23,414 nt of DNA from a virus, in IMG/VR virus record IMGVR_UViG_3300037486_000056, positions 1 through 23,414 of that record. One strand, 5' to 3'. The position numbers and the translations under genes are program-made. Of this stretch, positions 1-6,127 are shown one piece after another; the stretch's first letter is position 1, and every line of letters starts with the position of its first letter. Below the pieces are notes generated by a model. The model ran no database searches and was not told where the DNA came from. It worked only from the letters and a program-made list of their open reading frames with translations.

Positions 1-2
1 GA

Positions 3-302
3 ACATGCGTGTTCCATTGCTACATCCCCGAAGGCTGGACCGAGGCGCGGAAGGCGGCGCACGCCGCAGTCCTGATGGGAACCGTGCTGCTGTTCGACAA
101 CTGCTCGCTGATGATACACGACAAGGCCGCTCGCTGGTACGAACGCCCGCTCTGGTTCCCGGCCTGCGACTGGCCCGAACGGTTGGGCGAGCCGATCGCC
201 CGGTGTTCGGAGTACCCGGATCACTCCTGGCGGCGGGAGTACCAGCATGGTCGCGTGATCGTCGGCAAGGATGGAAGCGCCGGGCGCATCGAGGAGGGAT
301 GA
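3..302 (+). CDS. Hypothetical protein, 5' end probably cut by window
   Basis: The reading frame is open from the first bases of the window to a TGA at 300-302. A GTG at 9-11 is the first possible start, but no ribosome binding site can be seen because the window begins here, so the true start may lie upstream. The roughly 97 visible residues are rich in Trp, Arg and acidic residues, with several Cys (for example PACDWPE) but no paired CxxC motif. I recognise no family. The stop overlaps the next start (ATG at 299), a translational-coupling arrangement typical of phage early operons. Coding is supported by the coupling and by the plausible protein composition; the function is unknown. Confidence 0.6.
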   Translation, partial: TCVFHCYIPEGWTEARKAAHAAVLMGTVLLFDNCSLMIHDKAARWYERPLWFPACDWPERLGEPIARCSEYPDHSWRREYQHGRVIVGKDGSAGRIEEG

Positions 303-520
303 TGCTGGATCGAAAGACGGTTGAGATTACGCGGCAGATGTTGGAAGGAGGTTCCTATCTGAAGGCCAGCGCGACGGCGGGGCTGCACGATCTCCTTGCA
401 CTCTGCGATGACTGGCTCGCCATGGATGCTGAGTTGGAGCGGATCAGGGCGGCCGCCATGGAAGAGATCGCCATGCACGGAGTGGCCCGCAACGCGGAAG
501 GAGGTGGTGAACATGGTTGA
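299..520 (+). CDS. Small hypothetical protein (73 aa)
   Basis: The start ATG at 299 sits in an ATGATG context overlapping the previous stop; 302 is out of frame for this gene, so 299 is chosen. GGAGG just upstream at 293-297 serves as ribosome binding site. The protein is predicted mostly helical, with LHDLLALCDDWLAMDAELER suggesting an amphipathic or short coiled-coil segment in the middle. No family is recognised. The long upstream extension of this frame towards position 5 is Arg-rich and looks like a shadow of the previous gene, so it is not included. The last 8 bases overlap the next small membrane-peptide gene. Confidence 0.6.
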   Translation: MMLDRKTVEITRQMLEGGSYLKASATAGLHDLLALCDDWLAMDAELERIRAAAMEEIAMHGVARNAEGGGEHG

Positions 521-629
521 GATTGTCGTCGGAGTCCTGGCAGTCGTCGCGGCGGTGGGGATCAACTTCGCCGTCGGACTGATGGCGCACGCGGTGAACT
601 TTGACATCTTCTGGTGGCTACGCCACTAG
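513..629 (+). CDS. Single-span membrane peptide (38 aa)
   Basis: A good ribosome binding site (GGAGGTGG at about 500-507) precedes the ATG at 513. The 38 residues are nearly all hydrophobic: VEIVVGVLAVVAAVGINFAV then GLMAHAVNFDIFWWLRH, so the peptide is predicted to be a single transmembrane helix with a short aromatic/basic C-terminal tail. Phages encode many such peptides, including superinfection-exclusion and lysis-related ones, but nothing here identifies a role. The in-frame extension upstream to 396 lacks the hydrophobic character and a binding site, so the shorter form is preferred. Confidence 0.55.
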   Translation: MVEIVVGVLAVVAAVGINFAVGLMAHAVNFDIFWWLRH

Positions 630-640
630 GCGACCGAACA

Positions 641-678
641 GGAGGGGGCGTCTGGCGCACGGATGCGCGGCCCCCTCC
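641..678 (+). promoter_or_regulatory. GC-rich hairpin ahead of the 689 gene
   Basis: GGAGGGGGC at 641-649 is the perfect reverse complement of GCCCCCTCC at 670-678, and GCGCA 655-659 pairs with TGCGC 664-668 around a CGGA tetraloop. The 3' arm ends directly before the GGAGG that serves as ribosome binding site for the ATG at 689. No T-run follows, so it is not a standard intrinsic terminator. It could tune translation of the downstream gene or mark an RNA-processing or protein-binding site. Confidence 0.55.
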
Positions 679-688
679 GGAGGATGCG

Positions 689-946
689 ATGCAGGCCACG
701 CCCAAGGATAGACGCAAGCCTCGGCAGATCGTCATAGAGCTACCGAAGGATGCGTACACGCTGCAAGCCATGTTGGACGGTGCAAAGTGGCGGAGCGTTG
801 TCGAGGAGCTAGATCGCGCGCTGCGGCACGCCATCAAGTACAAGTACATCGGCAAGGCGCATGACGCGGAGGCGGTGGCGCTACAAGAGATCCGCGATCT
901 GCTGCGGGACGAACTCGCGGAAGAGCATCTAACGCTAGAAGAATAG
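689..946 (+). CDS. Hypothetical protein (85 aa), helical, charged
   Basis: ATG at 689 follows CCGGAGG at 677-683 with good spacing; an upstream in-frame start at 614 would run through the 641-678 hairpin and lacks a site, so 689 is chosen. The protein begins with a basic stretch (DRRKPRQIVIELPKDAYTLQ) followed by a helix-rich region ending in a very acidic tail (DELAEEHLTLEE). The pattern PRQIVIELPKD resembles the short beta strand plus helices of small phage DNA-binding proteins, but no family can be named. It lies immediately before the sigma-54 activator gene, so the two are probably co-transcribed. Confidence 0.65.
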   Translation: MQATPKDRRKPRQIVIELPKDAYTLQAMLDGAKWRSVVEELDRALRHAIKYKYIGKAHDAEAVALQEIRDLLRDELAEEHLTLEE

Positions 947-959
947 ACGTGGGGGAGAC

Positions 960-1922
960 ATGGAAGTCTGGCGCAGGGGGATCGTTGGAAACTCTCCGGG
1001 GATCCTCGCAGTTCACTCAATGATCGACAAGGTGGCACCCACAGATGCGCCGGTGCTGATCCTCGGAGAGACTGGAACCGGGAAGGAGTTGGTGGCGAAG
1101 GCCATCCATGCCGAGAGTCCAAGGGCGAATGGGCCATTCCTGTCCGTCTCCTGCGCCGCACTTCCGAGGGATCTGCTGGAGTCCACAATGTTCGGGCACA
1201 AGCACGGAGCGTTTACCGGGGCGGTATCCGATCACCAGGGCATGCTGGCTGCCTGCAAGGGCGGGACATTCTTCCTGGACGAGATCGGGGACATGGAACC
1301 ATGCACGCAGATGAAGGTGCTGCGGGCACTTCAAGAGTATGAAGTCACGCCCGTAGGATCGAATCGTTCCCTGGCGATTGACGTGCGGATCTTGGCTGCG
1401 ACGAACCGCAATCTGGCGACATCCATGCGTGGAGGATCATTCAGGGAGGATCTCTACTACCGCTTGAGCGTCATCGAGATCACGATGCCACCGCTTCGAG
1501 ATCGTAGCGAAGACATCGGCCTGCTGATTGCATACTTTGCCCACGGAAGCACAGTGACCGATGAGGCGATGCGCCCACTCCTGAGATATGACTGGCCTGG
1601 GAACGTCCGTCAGTTGCAGAACGTCATCGAGCGGGCGCTGATCCTTTGCGGGGGTGGCCCCATCGAGAAGCAGCACCTTCACCCGGCCGTGTTGAGCGGG
1701 CCGCAGATCATCCACGACATCGACTTCGGGCGGGCGCGCATGAAGTTGGAAGAGGTAGAGAAGGCGTACATCAGAGAGGCCCTTGAGAAGTGCGACTGGC
1801 ATCCGATCCAGGCCGCAAAGATCCTTGGAATCCACCCGTCCACGCTCTACCGAAAGCGGCTTGAGTACGGTATGGCTGGACCGAGGAACAGGAAGAACAC
1901 GAAACTGGAGGCCATGCGATGA
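960..1922 (+). CDS. Sigma-54-dependent transcriptional activator, PspF-like
   Basis: This is a bacterial enhancer-binding protein of the NtrC/PspF class: an AAA+ ATPase that remodels sigma-54 RNA polymerase to open promoters. Visible motifs are Walker A GETGTGKE (residues 36-43), the sigma-54-contacting loop GAFTGA (83-88), Walker B GGTFFLDEIGD (101-111), sensor I around AATNRN (146-151), arginine-finger segment FREDLYYRL (161-169), sensor II WPGNVRQL (212-219) and a C-terminal Fis-type helix-turn-helix (about 275-302, IQAAKILGIHPSTLYRKRL). No receiver, GAF or other N-terminal regulatory domain is present: the AAA+ domain starts within ten residues of the N-terminus, as in PspF. The segment between arginine fingers and sensor II looks shorter than usual. 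GGGGGAG precedes the ATG. The stop overlaps the next start. The role in the phage (activating its own or host sigma-54 promoters) is inference. Confidence 0.93.
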   Translation: MEVWRRGIVGNSPGILAVHSMIDKVAPTDAPVLILGETGTGKELVAKAIHAESPRANGPFLSVSCAALPRDLLESTMFGHKHGAFTGAVSDHQGMLAACKGGTFFLDEIGDMEPCTQMKVLRALQEYEVTPVGSNRSLAIDVRILAATNRNLATSMRGGSFREDLYYRLSVIEITMPPLRDRSEDIGLLIAYFAHGSTVTDEAMRPLLRYDWPGNVRQLQNVIERALILCGGGPIEKQHLHPAVLSGPQIIHDIDFGRARMKLEEVEKAYIREALEKCDWHPIQAAKILGIHPSTLYRKRLEYGMAGPRNRKNTKLEAMR

Positions 1923-2296
1923 GATGGGCACCGATCATCGGAGGAGGAATCGTTGGAGCGGGGATCGCCGTCGCTCTGCGACTAGTTGGGTTCAACCCGC
2001 ACAAGGCAGCATACGGCATGGAGTCCATGCTATCGTTCCACGATTGGTCGCCGGGACACAAGAGCGAGGCGCGGCGCTTCAAGAACGTCCTGGCGCACGA
2101 AGAGGGGACGGGCGACTGGCATCGACTTCGCGGAATCAAGCTGAACGGTGAGCAGGCATACGTCCTGCTCGCGGAGCCTGGAAGCTATACGATCATGGCT
2201 GCGGGCGAGACTCTAGCGGTCGTGTTCGTAGAGAGGGGCAAGAACTCGGCACCCAGAAACGTCCCTGCGGACAGCGCGTGGTACGGAGGCCGGTAG
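1919..2296 (+). CDS. Hypothetical protein with N-terminal membrane segment (125 aa)
   Basis: ATG at 1919 overlaps the activator's TGA (ATGA), so translation is probably coupled to it. The first 25 residues (RWAPIIGGGIVGAGIAVALR) form a Gly/Ala/Ile-rich hydrophobic segment that could be a membrane anchor or an uncleaved signal; the remainder is soluble and polar. No family is recognised. The Gly-rich start superficially resembles a Rossmann GxGxxG loop, but no nucleotide-binding fold follows. Coupling to the sigma-54 activator makes a regulatory partner possible but not demonstrated. Confidence 0.6.
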   Translation: MRWAPIIGGGIVGAGIAVALRLVGFNPHKAAYGMESMLSFHDWSPGHKSEARRFKNVLAHEEGTGDWHRLRGIKLNGEQAYVLLAEPGSYTIMAAGETLAVVFVERGKNSAPRNVPADSAWYGGR

Positions 2297-2309
2297 GCAT
2301 GGAGGCCGA

Positions 2310-2651
2310 ATGGTCGACGCCTGGGATACTGCCAGGAAGATCATGCAGGACGAGTGGAAGCGCGAAGCTGAGTTTAGGACGATACCGACATGGACGGGTG
2401 CGTTTGAGGGTCGAGGGATCGTGACCGTGTGGGCGCTATTCGACTCCAAGCGACAGCGGGACGAGACCTTGTCACACGTTCAACCGGGCGCGCTAATCAC
2501 GGTGGGTCCGTACACGATCCACGTTCAATCGGTTCAGGAGGTGGACACTGGGCACGCATCCGCGTGGCTGATGTTCGTCATTGGTAGGGGACGTAGAAAG
2601 GGGGCCGGACATGAAGAAGTGGATCCAGAAGCTGAGGTCGAAGAAGGCTGA
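2310..2651 (+). CDS. Hypothetical protein (113 aa)
   Basis: The ATG at 2310 is preceded by GGAGG at 2301-2305. The N-terminal half contains a helical charged segment (ARKIMQDEWKREAEFRTIPT) and the C-terminal half alternates hydrophobic and polar residues as in beta strands (GALITVGPYTIHVQSVQEV), ending with a strongly acidic tail (HEEVDPEAEVEEG). The last 41 bases overlap the next gene, which starts at 2611. I recognise no family. Position in the early cluster suggests an accessory function. Confidence 0.6.
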   Translation: MVDAWDTARKIMQDEWKREAEFRTIPTWTGAFEGRGIVTVWALFDSKRQRDETLSHVQPGALITVGPYTIHVQSVQEVDTGHASAWLMFVIGRGRRKGAGHEEVDPEAEVEEG

Positions 2652-2949
2652 AGCCGTCGTCAAGGTGAACGGGAAGCAGATCCGTGCGCGAGTGTGGGAC
2701 TGTGCGAGAGACCTTGCGGATCACGATGACGAAGCCATCCGCAAGGCGCTGGAGGGTTACCGCGCGCCAGCGCAGGAGATCATCCGCCTCTCTGCGCGCC
2801 TCCACGCTGCGGCCTGTGACCTATTAGACGGGCTGGAAGCAATGCCTGATACGCCAGCCAAGGTGTGCGGACCGATTGCGGCGGAAACCAGTTCGGCCGC
2901 ATACGCCGAATCGTTTCGAAGGCTGGCGGCAATCAGGGAGGGGAGATGA
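2611..2949 (+). CDS. Hypothetical protein (112 aa), helical
   Basis: The ATG at 2611 follows an AAAGGGGG run at 2598-2604; an in-frame TTG at 2581 would extend it by ten residues but has a weaker context. The product has a basic N-terminus (KKWIQKLRSKKAEAVVKVNG) and a long Ala/Leu-rich helical remainder. No catalytic motif or family is recognised. It overlaps the preceding gene by 41 bases and is separated from the next by only three bases, consistent with an operon of small early proteins. Confidence 0.6.
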   Translation: MKKWIQKLRSKKAEAVVKVNGKQIRARVWDCARDLADHDDEAIRKALEGYRAPAQEIIRLSARLHAAACDLLDGLEAMPDTPAKVCGPIAAETSSAAYAESFRRLAAIREGR

Positions 2950-2952
2950 GCA

Positions 2953-3240
2953 ATGTGTGAATGCCTGAGACGCGGCGACGGGACGTGGCACGTTGATGAA
3001 TGCTGCGCATGGATCATGGACGACTATCACGACGGCAAGCTGATTGGCCTGATAGAAGATCCAGCCCGCATCCGGCTCGCCCTCGCCGAAGCCGAACTGC
3101 TGGAGGATGATGAGTGGGAGAAGGGCGGGAACATAGAACAGAAGCCGGGAACGGCATGGAATGGTGTGGCCGCTGTGAACAACTACCGCGCCGAAGTGAG
3201 ACGCCTCGCCCGCGAGAAGGTGGAGAAGGAGGGGAGATGA
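2953..3240 (+). CDS. Cys-rich small protein (95 aa)
   Basis: ATG at 2953 follows GGGGAG at about 2940-2945. The first 20 residues contain four cysteines and a histidine (MCECLRRGDGTWHVDECCAW), a possible metal-binding cluster CxC-x8-H-x3-CC, but it does not match a zinc-finger family I can name. The rest is helical and charged. The stop overlaps the start of the DUF551 gene (ATGA at 3237-3240), indicating coupling. No function can be assigned. Confidence 0.6.
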   Translation: MCECLRRGDGTWHVDECCAWIMDDYHDGKLIGLIEDPARIRLALAEAELLEDDEWEKGGNIEQKPGTAWNGVAAVNNYRAEVRRLAREKVEKEGR

Positions 3241-3575
3241 CGAACGAGGAACTGCGGGCGCTATGCGAGAAGCAGCTGCGCGTGCATGAGGGCCACACGA
3301 TGACTTCCGACAGATGCAGGGACTTCTGCGAAGTCGCCCGCGCCTGCCTTGCGCTGCTGGAGGCTAACCGATGGAGGAAGTGCGAAGAGGAGATGCCGCC
3401 AGACGAGTTAGAGGTTTTCGGGTGGGACAAGACTTGGCCGACAGAGACGTATCAATGCCACCGAAGCCGTGGCGTGTGGTACGACTGGCTCAATGAACCC
3501 ATGACACGCCTAAGCGAGCCGACGCACTGGCGTCCATACATGCCGCTGCCCGAGCCGCCCAAGGAGGGAACATGA
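3237..3575 (+). CDS. DUF551-domain protein (112 aa)
   Basis: The start ATG at 3237 overlaps the previous TGA and follows GGAGGGGAG; in-frame upstream sequence to 3114 is a shadow of the previous gene. Residues 46-108 match the DUF551 pattern: an opening W-x2-C-x2-E-MPPDEL segment, central aromatic strands (FGWDK, GVWYDWL) and a terminal THWRPYMPLPEPP signature. DUF551 proteins are small proteins of phages and prophages without known function. The N-terminal helix (residues 27-52) contains CRDFCEVARACLALLEANRW, which is closely echoed in the next gene product. The stop overlaps the next start. Confidence 0.8.
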   Translation: MTNEELRALCEKQLRVHEGHTMTSDRCRDFCEVARACLALLEANRWRKCEEEMPPDELEVFGWDKTWPTETYQCHRSRGVWYDWLNEPMTRLSEPTHWRPYMPLPEPPKEGT

Positions 3576-3823
3576 GCATTAGTATCAAGGAAACGTGCGA
3601 GTGTGAGTTGGCGAATCACATATCAAGCCAAGAGCCGGGCGGATGTTCGTGCCGACATTGCCGCATCGCCCGTGAGTGTCTTGCGCTGCTGGATGACGCG
3701 GCCAGGTGGCGGGCGCTGTGCGAGATGACCGACATGGGAGATATTGACGACAGGATATTGACCGCCGAGGAGTTGACCGCCGATGTGGATGCCCGAATCG
3801 CCCGGAAGTCCTCCGATGCCTAG
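3572..3823 (+). CDS. Small Cys/His protein sharing a helix with the DUF551 protein
   Basis: ATG at 3572 follows AAGGAGGGAA and overlaps the previous TGA. The 83-residue product carries CSCRHCRIARECLALLDDA, aligning with CRDFCEVARACLALLEAN of the upstream DUF551 protein; both continue into a Trp-containing RW segment. The DNA also shares the string CTTGCGCTGCTGGA. This suggests a shared helical module duplicated between neighbours, with the DUF551 domain absent here. Cysteines (CEC, CSCRHC) may bind metal. No function is known. Confidence 0.65.
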   Translation: MSISIKETCECELANHISSQEPGGCSCRHCRIARECLALLDDAARWRALCEMTDMGDIDDRILTAEELTADVDARIARKSSDA

Positions 3824-3879
3824 AGCCGTATGCAAAAAGCGACACAAAACGAACCGATCCGCATATAAGAGGGGCCGCC

Positions 3880-4458
3880 ATGTCTACTAGAGCCGTCCCG
3901 AAGAAGGGCCGCGCCACCCGGACTGCAAGCCTGAAGCGGCTGCGCAAGGAGTTAGATCGGCTCTGGCAGCGATACGTCGTCGAGCGTGCGGGCGGCTGGT
4001 GCGAGCTGTGCCAAGATATGGAGCCGAAGGCGGCATACTGCGGGCATCACGTCTTCACTAAGGCGTCGAGCTTAGCGACCCGATGGGATCCAGACAACGG
4101 AGTGGCAGTTTGCCATGGATGTCATATCGGATGCCACGGGTCGAGATACGCGGAGTTCTTGTCTCGCATCCAAGAACTGATCGGAATGGAACTGTGGGAT
4201 GATCTGCGGACTAGGCATCGTCGGACGGTGCGGCTGAACGCCGACACGCTGCAAGCCGCGCGCACGACGCTGCTGCAACGACCATTCCCGAATGGAGGCA
4301 GGCGTGAGTCGTTTCAAGGAAGGCGTATATTACGAGCGGGTAGGAATAGACAGACCGCTGCCGGGACGGTCTCGCGGCGTGTATCTCAGACCGCCACAAC
4401 TAGCCGACGTGTTCCGGCGCGAGCAGAAGAAGCGCCATTGGATATTGACCCAACATAG
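3880..4458 (+). CDS. NinG/Rap-like zinc HNH recombination protein
   Basis: After a 56-base gap, the ATG at 3880 follows AGAGGGG. The N-terminal 115 residues resemble lambda NinG (Rap), a recombination-associated DNA junction protein: a basic helix (residues 15-38), zinc pair C41-x2-C44, a CGHH strand (54-57), then the DNGVAVCHGCHIGCHG segment (72-87) giving a second C78-x2-C81 pair with C85 and H86, followed by a helix YAEFLSRIQELIGMELWDDL. Such proteins act with phage recombination and replication genes, matching the replication initiator just downstream. From about residue 141 the frame overlaps the next gene for 155 bases and becomes Arg/Ser/Thr-rich, unlike the family, so the true C-terminus may be shorter or the tail simply unconstrained. 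Confidence 0.75.
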   Translation: MSTRAVPKKGRATRTASLKRLRKELDRLWQRYVVERAGGWCELCQDMEPKAAYCGHHVFTKASSLATRWDPDNGVAVCHGCHIGCHGSRYAEFLSRIQELIGMELWDDLRTRHRRTVRLNADTLQAARTTLLQRPFPNGGRRESFQGRRILRAGRNRQTAAGTVSRRVSQTATTSRRVPARAEEAPLDIDPT

Positions 4459-4636
4459 TCCAGGGAAGTGTCCGATCCACGGATGCAAGCTGGTCCTCCA
4501 GACTGGGAAGGAGGCTCCGGTAAATAGCCGCAATTGGGCGTGTGAGGTGTGTTGGACGGAGATGACCAGATGGTACGAGTCGATGGCCGCAAATGCTGGA
4601 GGAAACAGGGATGTCAATGGGGGGGCTGGAAGGTAG
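4304..4636 (+). CDS. Zinc-ribbon hypothetical protein (110 aa)
   Basis: Two in-frame starts exist: ATG at 4292 and GTG at 4304. GGAGG at 4294-4298 is ideally placed for the GTG and would overlap the ATG, so GTG is chosen. The product has a putative zinc ribbon: CPIHGC in the middle and CEVC about 30 residues later, bracketing short strands (KLVLQTG). It overlaps the NinG-like gene by 155 bases and the replication gene by 26 bases. No family is identified; a DNA- or protein-binding role near replication genes is plausible only from context. Confidence 0.6.
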   Translation: MSRFKEGVYYERVGIDRPLPGRSRGVYLRPPQLADVFRREQKKRHWILTQHSPGKCPIHGCKLVLQTGKEAPVNSRNWACEVCWTEMTRWYESMAANAGGNRDVNGGAGR

Positions 4637-5459
4637 GGGAGAGTACCGATCCGTGTACTGCGTTCTACTAGACGACGCCGGGTATCAGGCTCTAACGCCG
4701 AACGCCCGGCTGATGTTGCTGACTCTGAAGTTCACGCGCATGAACAACGCCGCAGGGATCTTCCTCTCGTACGTCGAGCCGCTTCAGCGTCAGACGGGTC
4801 TGTCATTTCCGGCAGTCCGGACGGCGCTGGAGGAGCTTGAGGCTGGAGGCTGGATTGCCCGAGAGCAGGACGTGATCTGGATCATTAACCACCTGCGGTA
4901 CGACCCGTCAAAGCCGCTGAACGATCCGAAGAAGCGGAAGTGGGTCCAGAGGGTACTGTCGGGACTCCCGTCACTCGGCGTAGTACGAGGATTCGCAGAG
5001 ACTTACGGCCTGGACGTGGACGAGCGGTGGCCCGCGTGGAATCCGAGTCCGAGGAAGCCTCCCGTGGAGCAGCAGGAGATTGAGGGCGTTGGTATTCGGA
5101 AGTCCAAGTCGGTGCCAAGGCCTAAGGCAGACGTCGGGATGCGAGCGGAGTTCGAAGCATTCTGGCTTGACTATCCGCGCCGGACTGCGAAACCTAGGGC
5201 GTGGGAGTCATGGCAGCGTAAGCGTCCACCGCTGGACGCATGCAGGGCAGCGATCAAGTGGCAGAAGGAAACCGAGCAGTGGCAGAAGGGAATCATCCCG
5301 CACCCCGCGACGTGGATCAACCAGGGGCGCTGGACGGATGAGCCTCACGGTGCGGGTGTTTCCAGGAGACTCGTGCGGGCCAAGACGAAGGCTGAGATCC
5401 TTGGCATGACCGAGGAAGAGTTGGCAGAGGTCGAGCAAAGGGGGAGACGTGATGGCTGA
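4611..5459 (+). CDS. Phage replication initiator, winged-helix (O/DnaD-like)
   Basis: ATG at 4611 lies 8 bases after GGAGG (4598-4602), preferable to the in-frame ATG at 4593. Residues about 20-95 form a winged-helix domain (LTPNARLMLLTLKFT, FPAVRTALEELEAGGWIA) as found at the N-terminus of phage replication organisers. Residues 178-245 carry the conserved C-terminal module: FEAFWLDYPRR, a Trp-containing helix (ESWQRKRP), and HPATWINQGRWTDE, a sequence seen in many phage replication-initiation and helicase-loader proteins. The family binds the phage origin and recruits host replicative helicase. No separate helicase loader is visible in the window. The stop overlaps the ParB-like gene. Confidence 0.8.
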   Translation: MSMGGLEGRGEYRSVYCVLLDDAGYQALTPNARLMLLTLKFTRMNNAAGIFLSYVEPLQRQTGLSFPAVRTALEELEAGGWIAREQDVIWIINHLRYDPSKPLNDPKKRKWVQRVLSGLPSLGVVRGFAETYGLDVDERWPAWNPSPRKPPVEQQEIEGVGIRKSKSVPRPKADVGMRAEFEAFWLDYPRRTAKPRAWESWQRKRPPLDACRAAIKWQKETEQWQKGIIPHPATWINQGRWTDEPHGAGVSRRLVRAKTKAEILGMTEEELAEVEQRGRRDG

Positions 5460-6123
5460 GACGAAGGATCTGCTCATGCCTGAACTGGTTGAGACTTCAC
5501 ATCTGAAGACACATCCGCAGAACTACCGAATCCATCCAGATGACCAACTCGATCACATCATGGCGAGTATCAAGAAGAACGGGTTATACCGCAACATCGT
5601 GATTGCCAATGATGGAACGATCCTGGCTGGACATGGTGTGGTCCTGGCGGCCAAGAAGCTCGGAATGGAAGTGATCCCCGCGATCCGCCTATCCATCGGA
5701 CCCGATGATCCCGTCGCCCTGAAGATCCTCGTCGGAGACAACGAGATCGAACACCTAGCCACACAGGATGACAGGGTACTGAGCAACTTGCTGAAGACCA
5801 TCAAGGATACGGACATCGACGGACTCCTGGGAACTGGCTACGACGAGAGGATGCTGGCTGCTCTGGCAATGGTCACGCGGCCGATGTCGGAGATCAAGGA
5901 CTTCGATGCCGCTGCTGAGTGGGTCGGCATGCCAGAGTATGACGCAGGTCCGAAGCGCATCGGACTTTCCGTGTGGTTCGAAGACGAGGAAGTCCGAATG
6001 GAGTTTATTAACAAGTTCGGCTTCAACGTCGGCATGATCCGCAAGAGCGGACATACTTGGAATACTCCGTGGCCGCAGGTAGAACTGCGGGATGATCTGA
6101 CATCACTCAAACTGGATGATTAG
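5452..6123 (+). CDS. ParB-like nuclease-domain protein
   Basis: ATG at 5452 is used (GTG three bases earlier is in frame); GGGGGAGA precedes it. Residues about 14-110 follow the ParB/Srx fold: an early HPQNYRIHPDDQ segment, IMASIKKNGLYRNIVI, then the box II motif ILAGHGVVLAAKKLG (57-71), where the usual R of GHxR is replaced by V-V, and DNEIEHLATQD. The C-terminal half (from about residue 150) is unfamiliar. Phage ParB-like domains commonly accompany DNA methyltransferases and DNA hypermodification genes rather than partition systems; no ParA is present here. The gene directly precedes four glycosyltransferase-like genes, with overlap or a few bases of spacing, so it may belong to their operon. 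Enzymatic activity is uncertain because box II is altered. Confidence 0.8.
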   Translation: MAETKDLLMPELVETSHLKTHPQNYRIHPDDQLDHIMASIKKNGLYRNIVIANDGTILAGHGVVLAAKKLGMEVIPAIRLSIGPDDPVALKILVGDNEIEHLATQDDRVLSNLLKTIKDTDIDGLLGTGYDERMLAALAMVTRPMSEIKDFDAAAEWVGMPEYDAGPKRIGLSVWFEDEEVRMEFINKFGFNVGMIRKSGHTWNTPWPQVELRDDLTSLKLDD

Positions 6124-6127
6124 GTCG

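Noticed and set aside
562-1188. Long minus-strand open frames, for example 562-1188 and 12204-13091
   Set aside because: They lie opposite well-supported plus-strand genes, have low-complexity Ser/Arg/Pro composition, and show no recognisable domains. They are expected in GC-rich coding DNA.
1919-1990. Gly-rich N-terminus (GGGIVGAGIA) of the 1919 protein as a Rossmann nucleotide-binding loop
   Set aside because: The rest of the protein is too short and does not show the alternating strands and helices or acidic residue expected of that fold; a hydrophobic membrane segment fits better.
2985-3000. TGGCACG resembling a sigma-54 -24 element, also at 1029 and other places
   Set aside because: No GC at the correct spacing for the -12 element (consensus TGGCACG-N4-TTGC) at these sites, and they lie within genes. 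I saw no convincing sigma-54 promoter in the window.
3824-3879. Possible promoter with TATAAG at 3864-3869 in an AT-rich gap
   Set aside because: The matching -35 is poor (GCGACA with 19-base spacing), and transcription would start after the ribosome binding site AGAGGGG, leaving the gene at 3880 without it.
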